From Gimesia sp. (GTDB lineage: Bacteria > Planctomycetota > Planctomycetia > Planctomycetales > Planctomycetaceae): a DNA stretch of 64,000 nucleotides. Location of the stretch: NCBI RefSeq assembly GCF_040219335.1, contig NZ_JAVJSQ010000004.1, forward strand, positions 434,001-498,000. The letters run 5' to 3'. The position numbers and the translations under genes were made by a program. The first letter of the stretch is position 1; each line of letters opens with the position of its first letter. The notes under the pieces are model-generated. The model saw only the letters and a list, made by a program, of their open reading frames with translations. It was not told where the DNA came from and made no database searches. Positions 53,234 through 61,886 of the stretch are shown here, one piece after another.

Positions 53234-54334
53234 ATGTCGCGACGTTCGAAAAAGAAACAACGCTCACAGAAACTGCAGCCGCCCCCCGAACAACTGCTCC
53301 TCGATTTCCTCGAGGCAGACTGGCAGCCGGCGCGGGCACTCTGTTTTCAAACCAACCTGCAGCCGTTCACGATCGAACTCCTGCAGCGTCCCGGCCTGGA
53401 AACGCAGCTCGACTGTTTCAGCTTTAACAAATCGGTCAGCACGCAGATTGCAGAACAGGTTACTGAACTCAAGTCCGACGAGACCATCACCATCAGTGCC
53501 GGATTTCAATCCCTCTGCGACAGCGAGTTCCCGGAAACCGATTACGATGCCGTCCTGCTGCCACTCTCGCAACAGTTTTCCGATGAATACGTTCGCGATC
53601 TGACACTCTCAGCCGTCCGCAGCCTGGGGCAGGGAGGCATGCTGACCATCGCTTCGCCGCGCGACAAAGATTACGAATACCACAAATTCCTGCAGTCGCT
53701 CTTTTCCAAAGTCACCCGCGTCGTCTCGGACGCAGGCATTGTTTACCAGGGCAAGAAACAGCAGGACGCGCCGGAGAAGAAAACATTCGAGGATGAAACA
53801 GCCATCCGCGAAGGCGAGCGACTGCTTTACGCATACACGCTGCCTGGCGTCTTCAGCCATCGGCGTCCTAACCAGAGTGCCCGCACGCTGATCAAGCTGA
53901 TGGAACTCACCGATGAATCCCGGATCTTGAATTACGACTGCGGTTCGGGCATCGTTGCTTTCGCCGCTGCCGCCCGATGTCCTAATGCCGATATCCACGC
54001 CGTAGACACCAACGCGCGCGCCATCCTGTGTGCAGAGCAGGGGATCGCGAAGAACGAACTCACCACGGTGCGTACGGAACTGATCACCGGGGAAGCAGAC
54101 ATCCCCGAAGAAGCCTACGACTACCTGCTCACGAATAAATCCTACTTCACGAGCGAAGAGCAGGGGGAACAGTTTCTGCAACTCTGCCTGCGGTCGCTCA
54201 AACCGGGTGGACTCCTGCAGTTCTCTACCAAGCAGTATCAATGGTACGCCCATCGTCTGCTGGACCTCTTCACCGATGTCGCCATCGATGGGGCAGTACA
54301 CCACTTCATGCTCGCCGCTCGCAAGCCGGAATAA
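53234..54334 (+). CDS. RsmC/RlmG-like methyltransferase with altered catalytic motif
   Basis: The 366-residue protein has two parts. The N-terminal half looks like the degenerate methyltransferase-like domain of RsmC (EFPETDYDAVLLPLSQQF, GQGGMLTIASPRDKDYEYH). The C-terminal half has a SAM domain: ILNYDCGSGIVAFAAAARCP, IHAVDTNARAILCAEQGIA. Where the RsmC family has NPPF in motif IV, this protein reads LLTNKSYFTSE, so the usual Asn-Pro-Pro-Phe is lost. The fold is seen clearly; the activity is doubtful. It lies 74 bp after the RlmI-like gene on the same strand, perhaps in one transcript. Confidence 0.78.
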   Translation: MSRRSKKKQRSQKLQPPPEQLLLDFLEADWQPARALCFQTNLQPFTIELLQRPGLETQLDCFSFNKSVSTQIAEQVTELKSDETITISAGFQSLCDSEFPETDYDAVLLPLSQQFSDEYVRDLTLSAVRSLGQGGMLTIASPRDKDYEYHKFLQSLFSKVTRVVSDAGIVYQGKKQQDAPEKKTFEDETAIREGERLLYAYTLPGVFSHRRPNQSARTLIKLMELTDESRILNYDCGSGIVAFAAAARCPNADIHAVDTNARAILCAEQGIAKNELTTVRTELITGEADIPEEAYDYLLTNKSYFTSEEQGEQFLQLCLRSLKPGGLLQFSTKQYQWYAHRLLDLFTDVAIDGAVHHFMLAARKPE

Positions 54335-54602
54335 CTACAAAGGACCTCTTTCACTTAAAACAGCTTTGATATATTTGATATAACAGACTTAAATCGAGTC
54401 ATTTTCTGGCAATCACCTCAGGCTTGCTGTCATTGATTTCCCGTTTTTACGGATATTTTTCTGATCTTTTTCCAAGATCAACCCGTTGACAGCGAACTGC
54501 GAGTGTGAAAATATCGCTTTAAGTAACTGAGAAAACCGTCTGCGACGCAATGGAGCGCTGATATAAAGCATTTCAGATTGCTCTATCCAGAAGGAGCCCG
54601 TT

Positions 54603-55331
54603 ATGTCATTATTCCTGTCAATTGCTGTCCTCGCTTCCACGCCACAGGATACTCAAAGGAATGAACAGCCAGTCGAGGCTGCAAGACCACAGATGACGAT
54701 GAATTTTAAGACCTTCGACCAACTGGCCGATTCACTTTCCACACGCGTTGAGACAGGCACACTGCTGTTCAGTAAAGGGGACTGTCTCGCCGTTCGTATA
54801 TTCACCCAGAGCCCATACACGCATGTCGCCATGATCGTCATGCGAAACGGGGAACCGGTGGTCTATGACAGCATGAACGGGGCAGGGGCCCGCTGCCTGA
54901 CGTTGAAAAACTACCTGAATACACAGCGTCCCGCCTCGATCCATGTCTTTCACCCACGGTCCGCTTTCACTGCAGAGATGACCGAGGAATACGAACGACT
55001 GCTCGATCAGAAACTGGGCACCCCCTATTCCATCAGGCATCACCTCACAGGCAAGCGTTCGAATGGAATTCACTGTGCGGAATACGCCATGGATGCCCTC
55101 TCTGCCTGTCACCTGATGCAGGCTAAATCGCCTCCCAAGGTGTCCCCGGCTTCGCTGCTGAAGGGGATCGTCCAGGCAAAACGCTACGTACCCGCGGTTA
55201 CCTTCGAACTGGAAAAACCACCAGCGATCGTCGAAAAGCCGCGCAACTGGTGTCACCAGATCTGGATCGACACCAAAAACTGCACCTCGGCCTGCTGTGT
55301 GAAACTGCGTGGCTGGGTTCTCTGTCAGTAA
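54603..55331 (+). CDS. Permuted papain-like (YiiX/NlpC-P60-type) protein
   Basis: The 242-residue protein has the permuted catalytic order. GTLLFSKGDCLAVRIF starts the fold, SPYTHVAMIVMRNGEPVVYD contains the histidine, and NGIHCAEYAMDALSA holds the cysteine. This matches YiiX/YebB-like members of the NlpC/P60 clan, which often act on cell-wall peptides or amides. The first hydrophobic residues (LFLSIAVLASTP) could be a weak signal. GGAG lies seven bases before the ATG. A cluster of cysteines at the C-terminus (NCTSACCVKLRGWVLC) is unusual for the family. Confidence 0.72.
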   Translation: MSLFLSIAVLASTPQDTQRNEQPVEAARPQMTMNFKTFDQLADSLSTRVETGTLLFSKGDCLAVRIFTQSPYTHVAMIVMRNGEPVVYDSMNGAGARCLTLKNYLNTQRPASIHVFHPRSAFTAEMTEEYERLLDQKLGTPYSIRHHLTGKRSNGIHCAEYAMDALSACHLMQAKSPPKVSPASLLKGIVQAKRYVPAVTFELEKPPAIVEKPRNWCHQIWIDTKNCTSACCVKLRGWVLCQ

Positions 55332-55478
55332 TCACCGCCTGATCACAGCCAGACATCTTCGGCGAAATCTGGAAAGAAGCGGAAACACTGCTTGAAACTG
55401 CGCAACCCGTCAGCGAAAATCGGCACAAGAGACTTTTGTACCTTAGTGACCATCTTCGTACATGAAAGCGCCGAAGCA

Positions 55479-56597
55479 ATGCAGACCCGTCTGGCTCAGT
55501 TTTTTACATACACTCCTTTGTCCGTTCTGTCCTCCGTTCTTCTGATTACGCTCTGCGTCTCAATCCAGCCGGGCAGGGCACAGCAGCCTGCAGGCGACAA
55601 ACCCGAGACGGCCTTCATCGAACGCGAAGCCATCACGCTCAGACACCCGCGCGACTATTACGTCCCCCTCAACTTGAAGCCGATCCGGCAACTCTCGATC
55701 GCCTCGCCCATTGAAGGGGTCGTTCATACCGTCGATGTGCAGCCGGGAGACAAGCCGGCATCAAAGGCAGTGCTGGTTCGCCTGGAAGCAGCCATTCCGC
55801 AGGCAGAAGTCGCCCGGGCCCAGGCCGCCCTCGATCTCGCACGGGAAGAACAGAAAAACGCCACCGGCAAAGCGGCAGCCGTCGCCAAAGCCAGCGTGGC
55901 ACTCGCGGAAGCCGAACTGAAAATCGCCAACATCCGCCTGGAACAGACCACGATCCGAGCCCCCTTCGAAGGGGAAGTCTTCCGCATTCTGGTCTCCCCC
56001 GGCACCTATGTCAGAGCAGGGCAGCCCCTGCTCGAACTGGGGGACACCTCGCAGCTCAAAGTCGAAATCCCCCTCGCACGGGACCAGGCCCTCGTGGGCA
56101 ACAAAATCAACCTGAGCGTCGAAGAACAGGCCACCCAGGGAACCGTCAATCAGGTGCTGCCCCTGGAGCCCCGCTTTGAAAAACTCAGGGACCTCGCCAA
56201 CTCGATCACTTCAGCCGTCGTTGTCATGGACAACAAACAGAATCAGCTCAGGCCGGGGCAGTCGGTCAGCGTCAGCCTGATCCCACGCTATCCAATCGCC
56301 GAAATTCCCACGGTCGCTGTCCAGAACAGTCCGCAGGGGGAACGCAAAATTCAGGTCATTCGTGAAAATGTGATCAGAGAGCTCACCCCCCAGATTCTGG
56401 GACAGGTCGGCCCCGAACGCCTGTACGTTTCTGCGGCGTTTGACAAGGACGATGAGATCGTGGTGAGCAGCACCCAGCCCCTGGCCGATGGCGCCAGTCT
56501 GCAGCCGGCGACCACCGTCGGTAAATCAAGCACATCTCCCGGCACACCCACAGGCAGCTCACCCTCAAAACCACCTGAAAAAAAGGTCAGTTTTTAA
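55479..56597 (+). CDS. HlyD-like efflux periplasmic adaptor protein
   Basis: A signal peptide (LSVLSSVLLITLCVSIQ) is followed by the membrane-fusion-protein pattern. SIASPIEGVVHTVDVQPGDK then VLVRLEAAIPQAEV form the lipoyl-like domain. A coiled-coil hairpin of alternating Ala/Glu/Lys follows, then TTIRAPFEGEVFRILVSPG returns to the lipoyl domain and beta-barrel strands. It should bridge an inner-membrane pump and outer channel. The start at 55479 fits the leader better than the open frame from 55392. No transporter gene is beside it, so the partner is encoded elsewhere. Confidence 0.82.
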   Translation: MQTRLAQFFTYTPLSVLSSVLLITLCVSIQPGRAQQPAGDKPETAFIEREAITLRHPRDYYVPLNLKPIRQLSIASPIEGVVHTVDVQPGDKPASKAVLVRLEAAIPQAEVARAQAALDLAREEQKNATGKAAAVAKASVALAEAELKIANIRLEQTTIRAPFEGEVFRILVSPGTYVRAGQPLLELGDTSQLKVEIPLARDQALVGNKINLSVEEQATQGTVNQVLPLEPRFEKLRDLANSITSAVVVMDNKQNQLRPGQSVSVSLIPRYPIAEIPTVAVQNSPQGERKIQVIRENVIRELTPQILGQVGPERLYVSAAFDKDDEIVVSSTQPLADGASLQPATTVGKSSTSPGTPTGSSPSKPPEKKVSF

Positions 56598-56788
56598 ATC
56601 ATTTGTTTCGTTGAGCTGACAGCCACGTTACACTATAAAATTACAGAGCAAAGTCCTGTCTCACAGAAATTTCGCAAAGCTCCCTTCACGTTCCCCTGAG
56701 AACTCGGGTTTTAGCACCGCACTGTCATCCGTTACAATATAAGTCTGGAATGATTCAGTTGGATCACTAACAAGCAAGAGGTTGCGCA

Positions 56789-58324
56789 GTGGCTGAAAAA
56801 GAAACTACTGAAACAGAAAACGATAAACTCGTTGATGAGTATGAGCTCGTCAGCATGATTGCAGACGGCACATCGACTCAGATCTGGGAAGTGAAAGAAC
56901 AGGGGGGGGCCACCACATTCGCCATGAAGCGGATGCTTCCGGAAGCGATGAAAAAACCGGAAGTGGTCGCCACGATGAAGCTCGAGGCCAAAGTGGGCGC
57001 CGCCGTCGATCACCCCAATCTGATTCAGCTCCACAAGTTCATCAAGAACAAAAAAAACTGCTATCTGGTGATGGACTATTTCCGCGCACCGAACCTGCGG
57101 TCGCAAATCTCTGCCGATCGCCGCAGTGTGCAGAACCGGCTCCGCAAACTGATCGAATCTACTGCGATGGCACTGGGCCACATGCACGAGAAGGGCTGGG
57201 TCCACAAGGATATCAAACCGGAAAACATTCTGATCAGTAAAAGTTCGGAATTGAAAATCGTCGACTTCGGTCTCGCCGTTCCCGTCGCCAAGGGGATCGG
57301 CAAACTGTTTGGAAAAGCCAAGTCGGTTCAGGGAACCCGCTCTTACATCGCGCCGGAAACAATCAAGAAACAGGCACTCGGACCGGGAGCCGATATCTAC
57401 AGCCTGGGCATCACCATCTTCGAAATCCTGACGGGCAAAACTCCGTTCCACGGCGAAAACCCCAAGGAAGTTCTGCTGAAGCACATTTCCGAACGTCCCG
57501 TGCCACCGTCCAGCATCAATCCGAACGTCACTCCGGAAATGGATGAATTCGTGCTGAAGATGCTGGCCAAGAAACCGGAAAACCGTTTCCTCTCGATGGA
57601 TGAAGTCGTTTCCTCCATCCGCAATCTGAAAATGTTCAAACAGGAAATTGCCGAGCTGCTCGAGCAGGAAAAAGCGGAAGCCGAACAGGCCGAAAAAGAC
57701 TCGATGCAGGAAAAACGGCTCGACAGCCGCGCCGATGCCAAACTCTCTCAGCTGATGAAAGATGATCCGGAACTGGCCAAGCAGTTGATTGCCCAGCGCA
57801 ACGCCAACAAGAAATCCAAGCCCAAACCGGAACCACCGCCACAGAAAAAAAACCAAAAGCAGCAGCCCCAACAACCACCACAACCGATGCCCGGCGGGTA
57901 TCCACCACAGTATCAGCAGCCCATGTATCCGCCTCAGCCGATGCCCGGACAGCCGATGCCGTATCCACCCCAGTACCAGGGGCAGCCCATGCCTCCCGGA
58001 GGCTATCCGCCACCCGGGTATCCGCAGCAGCCTTATCCACCGCAACAGCAGCCCTACCCGCAACAGCCGTATCCGCAGCAACCGGGGCCACCTCAACAAC
58101 AGCAGCCTCCTCAACAACCGCCACAGCCCCCGGCGCCACAGCAACCCGCTCCCGCAGGCCAGCAACCGCCGCCACCGGCTCAAAAACCACCTCAGGCAGC
58201 TCCGCCTCAGCAGCAACCACCGGCTCCTCAACAGCCCGCTGCGAAAAAAGAGGCTGAAAAAGAGCAGAAAACCCGAAATGATGATGATCTTCCTTTCATG
58301 GAAGAATTGCCGGATGTGTTCTGA
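56789..58324 (+). CDS. Serine/threonine kinase-like protein with Pro/Gln-rich tail, GTG start
   Basis: The 511-residue protein has a kinase domain at about 16-290 with Lys47 (FAMKRML), the catalytic loop HKDIKPEN at 139-146 and DFG at 159-161. The glycine loop is degenerate (SMIADGTSTQIWEV, without GxGxxG) and HRD is HKD. From about residue 350 the sequence is dominated by Pro, Gln, Tyr and Gly (YPPQYQQPMYPPQPMPGQPM), an unstructured tail. AAGAGG lies seven bases before the GTG at 56789. It has no membrane helix, so it works in the cytoplasm. The same strand carries accA 94 bp downstream, perhaps co-transcribed. Confidence 0.87.
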   Translation: MAEKETTETENDKLVDEYELVSMIADGTSTQIWEVKEQGGATTFAMKRMLPEAMKKPEVVATMKLEAKVGAAVDHPNLIQLHKFIKNKKNCYLVMDYFRAPNLRSQISADRRSVQNRLRKLIESTAMALGHMHEKGWVHKDIKPENILISKSSELKIVDFGLAVPVAKGIGKLFGKAKSVQGTRSYIAPETIKKQALGPGADIYSLGITIFEILTGKTPFHGENPKEVLLKHISERPVPPSSINPNVTPEMDEFVLKMLAKKPENRFLSMDEVVSSIRNLKMFKQEIAELLEQEKAEAEQAEKDSMQEKRLDSRADAKLSQLMKDDPELAKQLIAQRNANKKSKPKPEPPPQKKNQKQQPQQPPQPMPGGYPPQYQQPMYPPQPMPGQPMPYPPQYQGQPMPPGGYPPPGYPQQPYPPQQQPYPQQPYPQQPGPPQQQQPPQQPPQPPAPQQPAPAGQQPPPPAQKPPQAAPPQQQPPAPQQPAAKKEAEKEQKTRNDDDLPFMEELPDVF

Positions 58325-58417
58325 AAATATAAAATCTTGCAAGAATTGCTTGCATCCGCCAAAATGCCTGACATGTTTAAATAATTAACTTCTATCTTTT
58401 ACGTGGTCCCATAGATT

Positions 58418-59389
58418 ATGTCCGTACTTAACCAGCTTCCATTCGAACGTCCCATCTACGAACTGGAAGAACAGCTCAAGAAAATCGAGCAGGAACCCAA
58501 TCCCACCGCCAACACCAAAGATGCCATTCGCAACATGCGTCTGGAAATCACGCGGATGAAGCGCGAGATCTTTGAGAATCTCGATGCCTGGGATACCGTC
58601 AAGGTCGCCCGTCATCCCGAGCGGCCACAGACCCTGGATTACCTCGAACTCGTCTTCGATGAATTCGTTGAGCTGCACGGCGACAAAGCCATGGGGGACG
58701 ACCGGGCCATCCTGACCGGCTTTGCCAAACTCGACGGACAGAAGGTCATGTTTGTTGGCCAGCAGAAAGGACGTACGCTGCAGGAACGCACCGAATGCTA
58801 TTACGGCTGTGCTCATCCTGAAGGCTACCGCAAGGCCCTCTCCAAGATGAAGATGGCTGAGAAATTCGGCATCCCGATCATCTGCCTGATCGACACTCCA
58901 GGCGCCTATCCGGGCATCAAAGCCGAAGAGCACGGACAGGCCTATAACATCGCCATCAACCTCCGCGAAATGGCACTGCTCAAGACCCCCATCATCTGCG
59001 TCGTGATCGGCGAAGGGGGCTCTGGCGGTGCACTCGGCATCGGCATCGGCGACCACATCTCCGTACTGCAGTTTGCCTACTATTCGGTGATCACTCCAGA
59101 GGGCTGTGCGGGCATCTTATGGAAGAACGCGAAGTTCGCCAACGAGGCCGCCAAGGCACTCAAATTCACCAGCCAGAATCTGCTCGACCTGGGCATCATT
59201 GATGAAGTGATTCCGGAGCCGCTGGGGGGCGCACATCGCGATCATCGCCAGATGGCAACCGCACTCAAGGCGTCGCTCTCGAGCAATCTCAAGAGCCTGT
59301 CAGGCCTCCCCAAAGACCAGCTGGTCGACCAGCGTTACGAGAAGTTTCGCAAGATCGGTATGTTCCACGAAGCGGGGGAACCCGTCTAA
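58418..59389 (+). CDS. accA: Acetyl-CoA carboxylase carboxyltransferase subunit alpha
   Basis: The 323-residue protein is of normal AccA length. It starts with an N-terminal helical part (FERPIYELEEQLKKIEQEP) and has the conserved GDDRAILTGFAKLDGQKVMF, PEGYRKALSKMKMAEKFG, LIDTPGAYPGIKAEEHGQA and IGEGGSGGALGIGIGDHISV. It also has the late TPEGCAGILWKNAKFANEAA. It transfers the carboxyl group from biotin carrier protein to acetyl-CoA to make malonyl-CoA, the first step of fatty-acid synthesis, with AccD encoded elsewhere. No ribosome-binding site is obvious before the ATG. Nested inverted repeats follow its stop. Confidence 0.95.
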   Translation: MSVLNQLPFERPIYELEEQLKKIEQEPNPTANTKDAIRNMRLEITRMKREIFENLDAWDTVKVARHPERPQTLDYLELVFDEFVELHGDKAMGDDRAILTGFAKLDGQKVMFVGQQKGRTLQERTECYYGCAHPEGYRKALSKMKMAEKFGIPIICLIDTPGAYPGIKAEEHGQAYNIAINLREMALLKTPIICVVIGEGGSGGALGIGIGDHISVLQFAYYSVITPEGCAGILWKNAKFANEAAKALKFTSQNLLDLGIIDEVIPEPLGGAHRDHRQMATALKASLSSNLKSLSGLPKDQLVDQRYEKFRKIGMFHEAGEPV

Positions 59390-59395
59390 CACAGC

Positions 59396-59467
59396 GGGTG
59401 CGTTTCAGGCCTTTCCATCACCTGTGAATTACAGGTATCCAGAACCACAAACACCTGAAATGCACCC
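59396..59467. terminator. Nested inverted repeat downstream of accA
   Basis: GGGTGCGTTTCAGG at 59396-59409 pairs with CCTGAAATGCACCC at 59454-59467 over 14 positions with a single G-T pair. An inner hairpin ACCTGT-GAATT-ACAGGT lies at 59420-59436. It starts seven bases after the accA stop. No T-run follows, so a factor-independent terminator is not certain; another regulatory structure is possible. Confidence 0.5.
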
Positions 59468-59528
59468 CACCACGAACGTCCGATAATGTCCGTTATGTTA
59501 AGTTCGAGGCTGTTTTGGGCCTGTTTTT

Positions 59529-59551
59529 ACAGGGTTTTGAATTTACCCTGT
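59529..59551. terminator. Hairpin between convergent accA and cvpA genes
   Basis: ACAGGGT, a nine-base AT-rich loop and ACCCTGT form a perfect seven-base-pair hairpin in the space between the two converging genes. TTT follows on the plus strand and AAAAA-rich sequence on the other side, so it could act in both directions. Confidence 0.45.
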
Positions 59552-59653
59552 TTCAGCCCCGCTGAATCACCATTACGGCAACTCCATCACTCGCAACACC
59601 AGCTCGGAGGCTCTCAGATCAACGCTGATCGCCTCTGATTCTGATCGCAAGCT

Positions 59654-60853
59654 TTATCTGCGTTGCACGCTCTGCATTCGCTGCTGGAGCGCTGCACCAA
59701 GCGAGTTCACAGGCACCCGCTGCAGCTGCAATTGACGCAACACACGCGCGTCTAAAGGCGTAGTCACATCGGTCTGTGGATCGGGGTCTCCCCCGTTCAG
59801 CAGCAGGTCCGCTTTCCAGTCTTTCAACACGGCAATCACGATCTGATCCGGCAGTCCGGACAGGTCGAGTTCAAACTCCTCGATCATCGATTTCTGGGCA
59901 TCAGGATAGTCCGAATAGACGGCCGCAATCTGCTTCAGCAGCTGTGTGCGTTCGCTGGCAATCTGCTGCGATCCATTCGCCCCGAAAGTCGAATTATCCG
60001 TGGGTACGGAGACCTGGGGCTGACCTTCTCCCCAGTTGTCTGTCACGGTCCGCAGCACACCCGGAATCTTGGATGATAATTCACTGGCAAACTGCTCCCG
60101 ATCCTTGGGATCAGTCGCGTTGTAAGCTTCAATAATCTTGTCTTCCAGCTCACCCCTGAGGTAGCTGGGAATTCGTTTCAGAATGTCTTTCAGCAGCGAA
60201 TCCTGGTTGGTCGTCCGTACGTCCGATCCACTCCCTCCCGGCTTTTCGAAAAACGGGCTGGGCAGATCACTGGAGCCCGGCGGAAACGGATTGTCGTCCC
60301 CGTGCTGATGATCGTGATGAAAGGGATCGTCCTCATCGTGGTGCATCGGCACATCCGGATGATCCAGCTTGGCCAGACAGTCATCCAGTACCTCGTGCAG
60401 CTCCGCAGGCATCACGGGAGCCATTTCGTTGAGAATCACCGCAGCCGCGTACCCGCTGTGCGATTTGATCACAGCAGCCCGCGCGGTTTCAGAAATCGTA
60501 ATCAGAAAGAATGTCAGGAACAGACAGAATACCACCCCCTTGAGCAGTCCCAGCAAGGCGCCCAGGTGACGGTCGAATTCATTGAACTTCAACGAATCGA
60601 TGGCCGTCTTCAGGCTGCGTGCCAGCGTAAAGGAGATAAACGAGAAGCCGATGTAGATCGCCAGCATCGCAATCCAGCGATTGAGCGGCGGTTTCACATT
60701 GATCATCGGAGCCAGCTGCACCGAAAGTGATTCGGCGAACGCGAAGCACAGCACCAGCGCGGCTATCGCAGCCAGCTGCCAGACCACACCTTTGGAGGCG
60801 CCTTTCCAGACTGCATAAATCAGAATTCCAACAATCAACAGATCAAACCACAT
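59654..60853 (-). CDS. CvpA-family membrane protein with histidine-rich loop
   Basis: The N-terminal 160 residues are a CvpA domain with four membrane segments (WFDLLIVGILIYAVWKGASK, IAMLAIYIGFSFISFTLA, LGALLGLLKGVVFCLFLTFF). A long hydrophilic C-terminus follows, making the protein about twice the usual size. Residues near 170-190 (MHHDEDDPFHHDHQHGDD) are an unusual His/Asp cluster that could bind metal ions. The ATG at 60853 has AGGA about eight bases upstream and fits the family's start. CvpA proteins are required for colicin V export and other envelope functions; a precise role is unknown here. Confidence 0.78.
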   Translation of the reverse strand: MWFDLLIVGILIYAVWKGASKGVVWQLAAIAALVLCFAFAESLSVQLAPMINVKPPLNRWIAMLAIYIGFSFISFTLARSLKTAIDSLKFNEFDRHLGALLGLLKGVVFCLFLTFFLITISETARAAVIKSHSGYAAAVILNEMAPVMPAELHEVLDDCLAKLDHPDVPMHHDEDDPFHHDHQHGDDNPFPPGSSDLPSPFFEKPGGSGSDVRTTNQDSLLKDILKRIPSYLRGELEDKIIEAYNATDPKDREQFASELSSKIPGVLRTVTDNWGEGQPQVSVPTDNSTFGANGSQQIASERTQLLKQIAAVYSDYPDAQKSMIEEFELDLSGLPDQIVIAVLKDWKADLLLNGGDPDPQTDVTTPLDARVLRQLQLQRVPVNSLGAALQQRMQSVQRR

Positions 60854-61095
60854 CGCGACATCCTGTCTCGTAGTATTGCACATCCATGAACAATGATCGG
60901 GGTGGCCCTCCCCCCTGCCGGTACTCCCCCGATTTTTCAGAAATTCGAGAGCAGGGGATTATAGGTAAAAATCAGGGTCAGCGCAAAGCCCAGATTTTTG
61001 CCCGGTAATTGCAGGCCCGCCGCGACCGGTCGCCCCATTTTGACATCTGAGCAAAGCAGGGGGCTCTCAGCAAAAAAATTCTCAGCGATGCGAAT

Positions 61096-61368
61096 TCACC
61101 GTTTCCAGTAACGATCAAAATAATACATGATCACCTGGCTCAACGAAATTACCAGGACCGCAGTTAGAATGACAAATACGATTAGACTGAAGATGGCGAA
61201 AAGCACAAAGGGTGCACTCCCGATTGGCCCAGTTTCACGAATTCCATCAGTGCGTACCGATTCGAACTCTCGAAACAGATAATTCAGTAACACAGGAGGA
61301 ACGCCGCATATAAAAATCACGAGTGGCAGACTAACCACAATCGCCAGGATTCTCTGATACAGTTTCAT
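61096..61368 (-). CDS. Small membrane protein, 90 aa
   Basis: The two hydrophobic segments are ILAIVVSLPLVIFICGVPPV and APFVLFAIFSLIVFVILTAVL, ending in a basic tail (YYFDRYWKR). The ATG at 61368 has GAGGA seven bases upstream, so the longer frame to 61392 is not needed. The family is unknown. It lies 33 bp downstream of dtd on the same strand. Confidence 0.6.
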   Translation of the reverse strand: MKLYQRILAIVVSLPLVIFICGVPPVLLNYLFREFESVRTDGIRETGPIGSAPFVLFAIFSLIVFVILTAVLVISLSQVIMYYFDRYWKR

Positions 61369-61401
61369 CCAACAGTCCTCGCTTCGAGGCAATGCATGCG
61401 T

Positions 61402-61851
61402 TTAAAACTGTTTGCGGCTGTCCAGGAGCAGGGTGATCGGCCCGTCATTCACCAGTTCCACATCCATATGTTCCTGGAAGCGACCGGTTTCGACTTCGAT
61501 CCCCTGTCCTTTCACTTCGGCCACAAAGCTCTGATACAACTCGTTCGCCTGCTCGGGACGTGCCGCATTCACAAAACTGGGACGGCGCCCCTTGCGACAG
61601 TCGCCCAGCAACGTGAACTGGCTCACGACCAGCATTTTCCCGTTCACATCCGCGAGCGCCAGGTTCATTTTCCCGTCCGCATCTTCAAAGACGCGCAGGC
61701 CCACGGCTTTCTGTGCCAGGTAAATCACATCGTCCTGCGTATCGCTCTGTTCGACTCCCAGCAGAACCAGGAATCCCTGCTCGATCTGTCCGGTAATTTC
61801 ACCATCGACGGTCACACTCGCACGGGACACGCGCTGCACAACGGCTCTCAA
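61402..61851 (-). CDS. dtd: D-aminoacyl-tRNA deacylase
   Basis: The 149-residue protein matches Dtd in length and motifs. It starts MRAVVQRVSRASVTVDG, has the catalytic VSQFTLLGD and the late VNDGPITLLLDS, equivalent to the NxGP-V/I-T motif of the cross-subunit Gly-cisPro site. It removes D-amino acids wrongly attached to tRNA and acts as a homodimer in the cytoplasm. It lies 35 bp downstream of the thiO-like gene, so the two may be one transcript. Confidence 0.95.
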   Translation of the reverse strand: MRAVVQRVSRASVTVDGEITGQIEQGFLVLLGVEQSDTQDDVIYLAQKAVGLRVFEDADGKMNLALADVNGKMLVVSQFTLLGDCRKGRRPSFVNAARPEQANELYQSFVAEVKGQGIEVETGRFQEHMDVELVNDGPITLLLDSRKQF

Positions 61852-61886
61852 GTTGTCTCTCCTCGTCAGTCCACTTTCAGATCAGG

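Noticed and set aside
51966-53339. A 457-residue minus-strand frame opposite the RlmI-like gene
   Set aside because: The plus strand has PUA and SAM-domain motifs, so this frame is a shadow.
56732-58342. A 536-residue open frame on the minus strand opposite the second kinase gene
   Set aside because: It lies antisense to a gene with a clear kinase domain and a Pro/Gln-rich tail; its Leu/Arg and Trp-rich composition is the expected mirror of that tail.
58338-58354. TGCAAG-AATTG-CTTGCA hairpin as a terminator before accA
   Set aside because: The stem is only six pairs with no T-run, and accA follows closely on the same strand.
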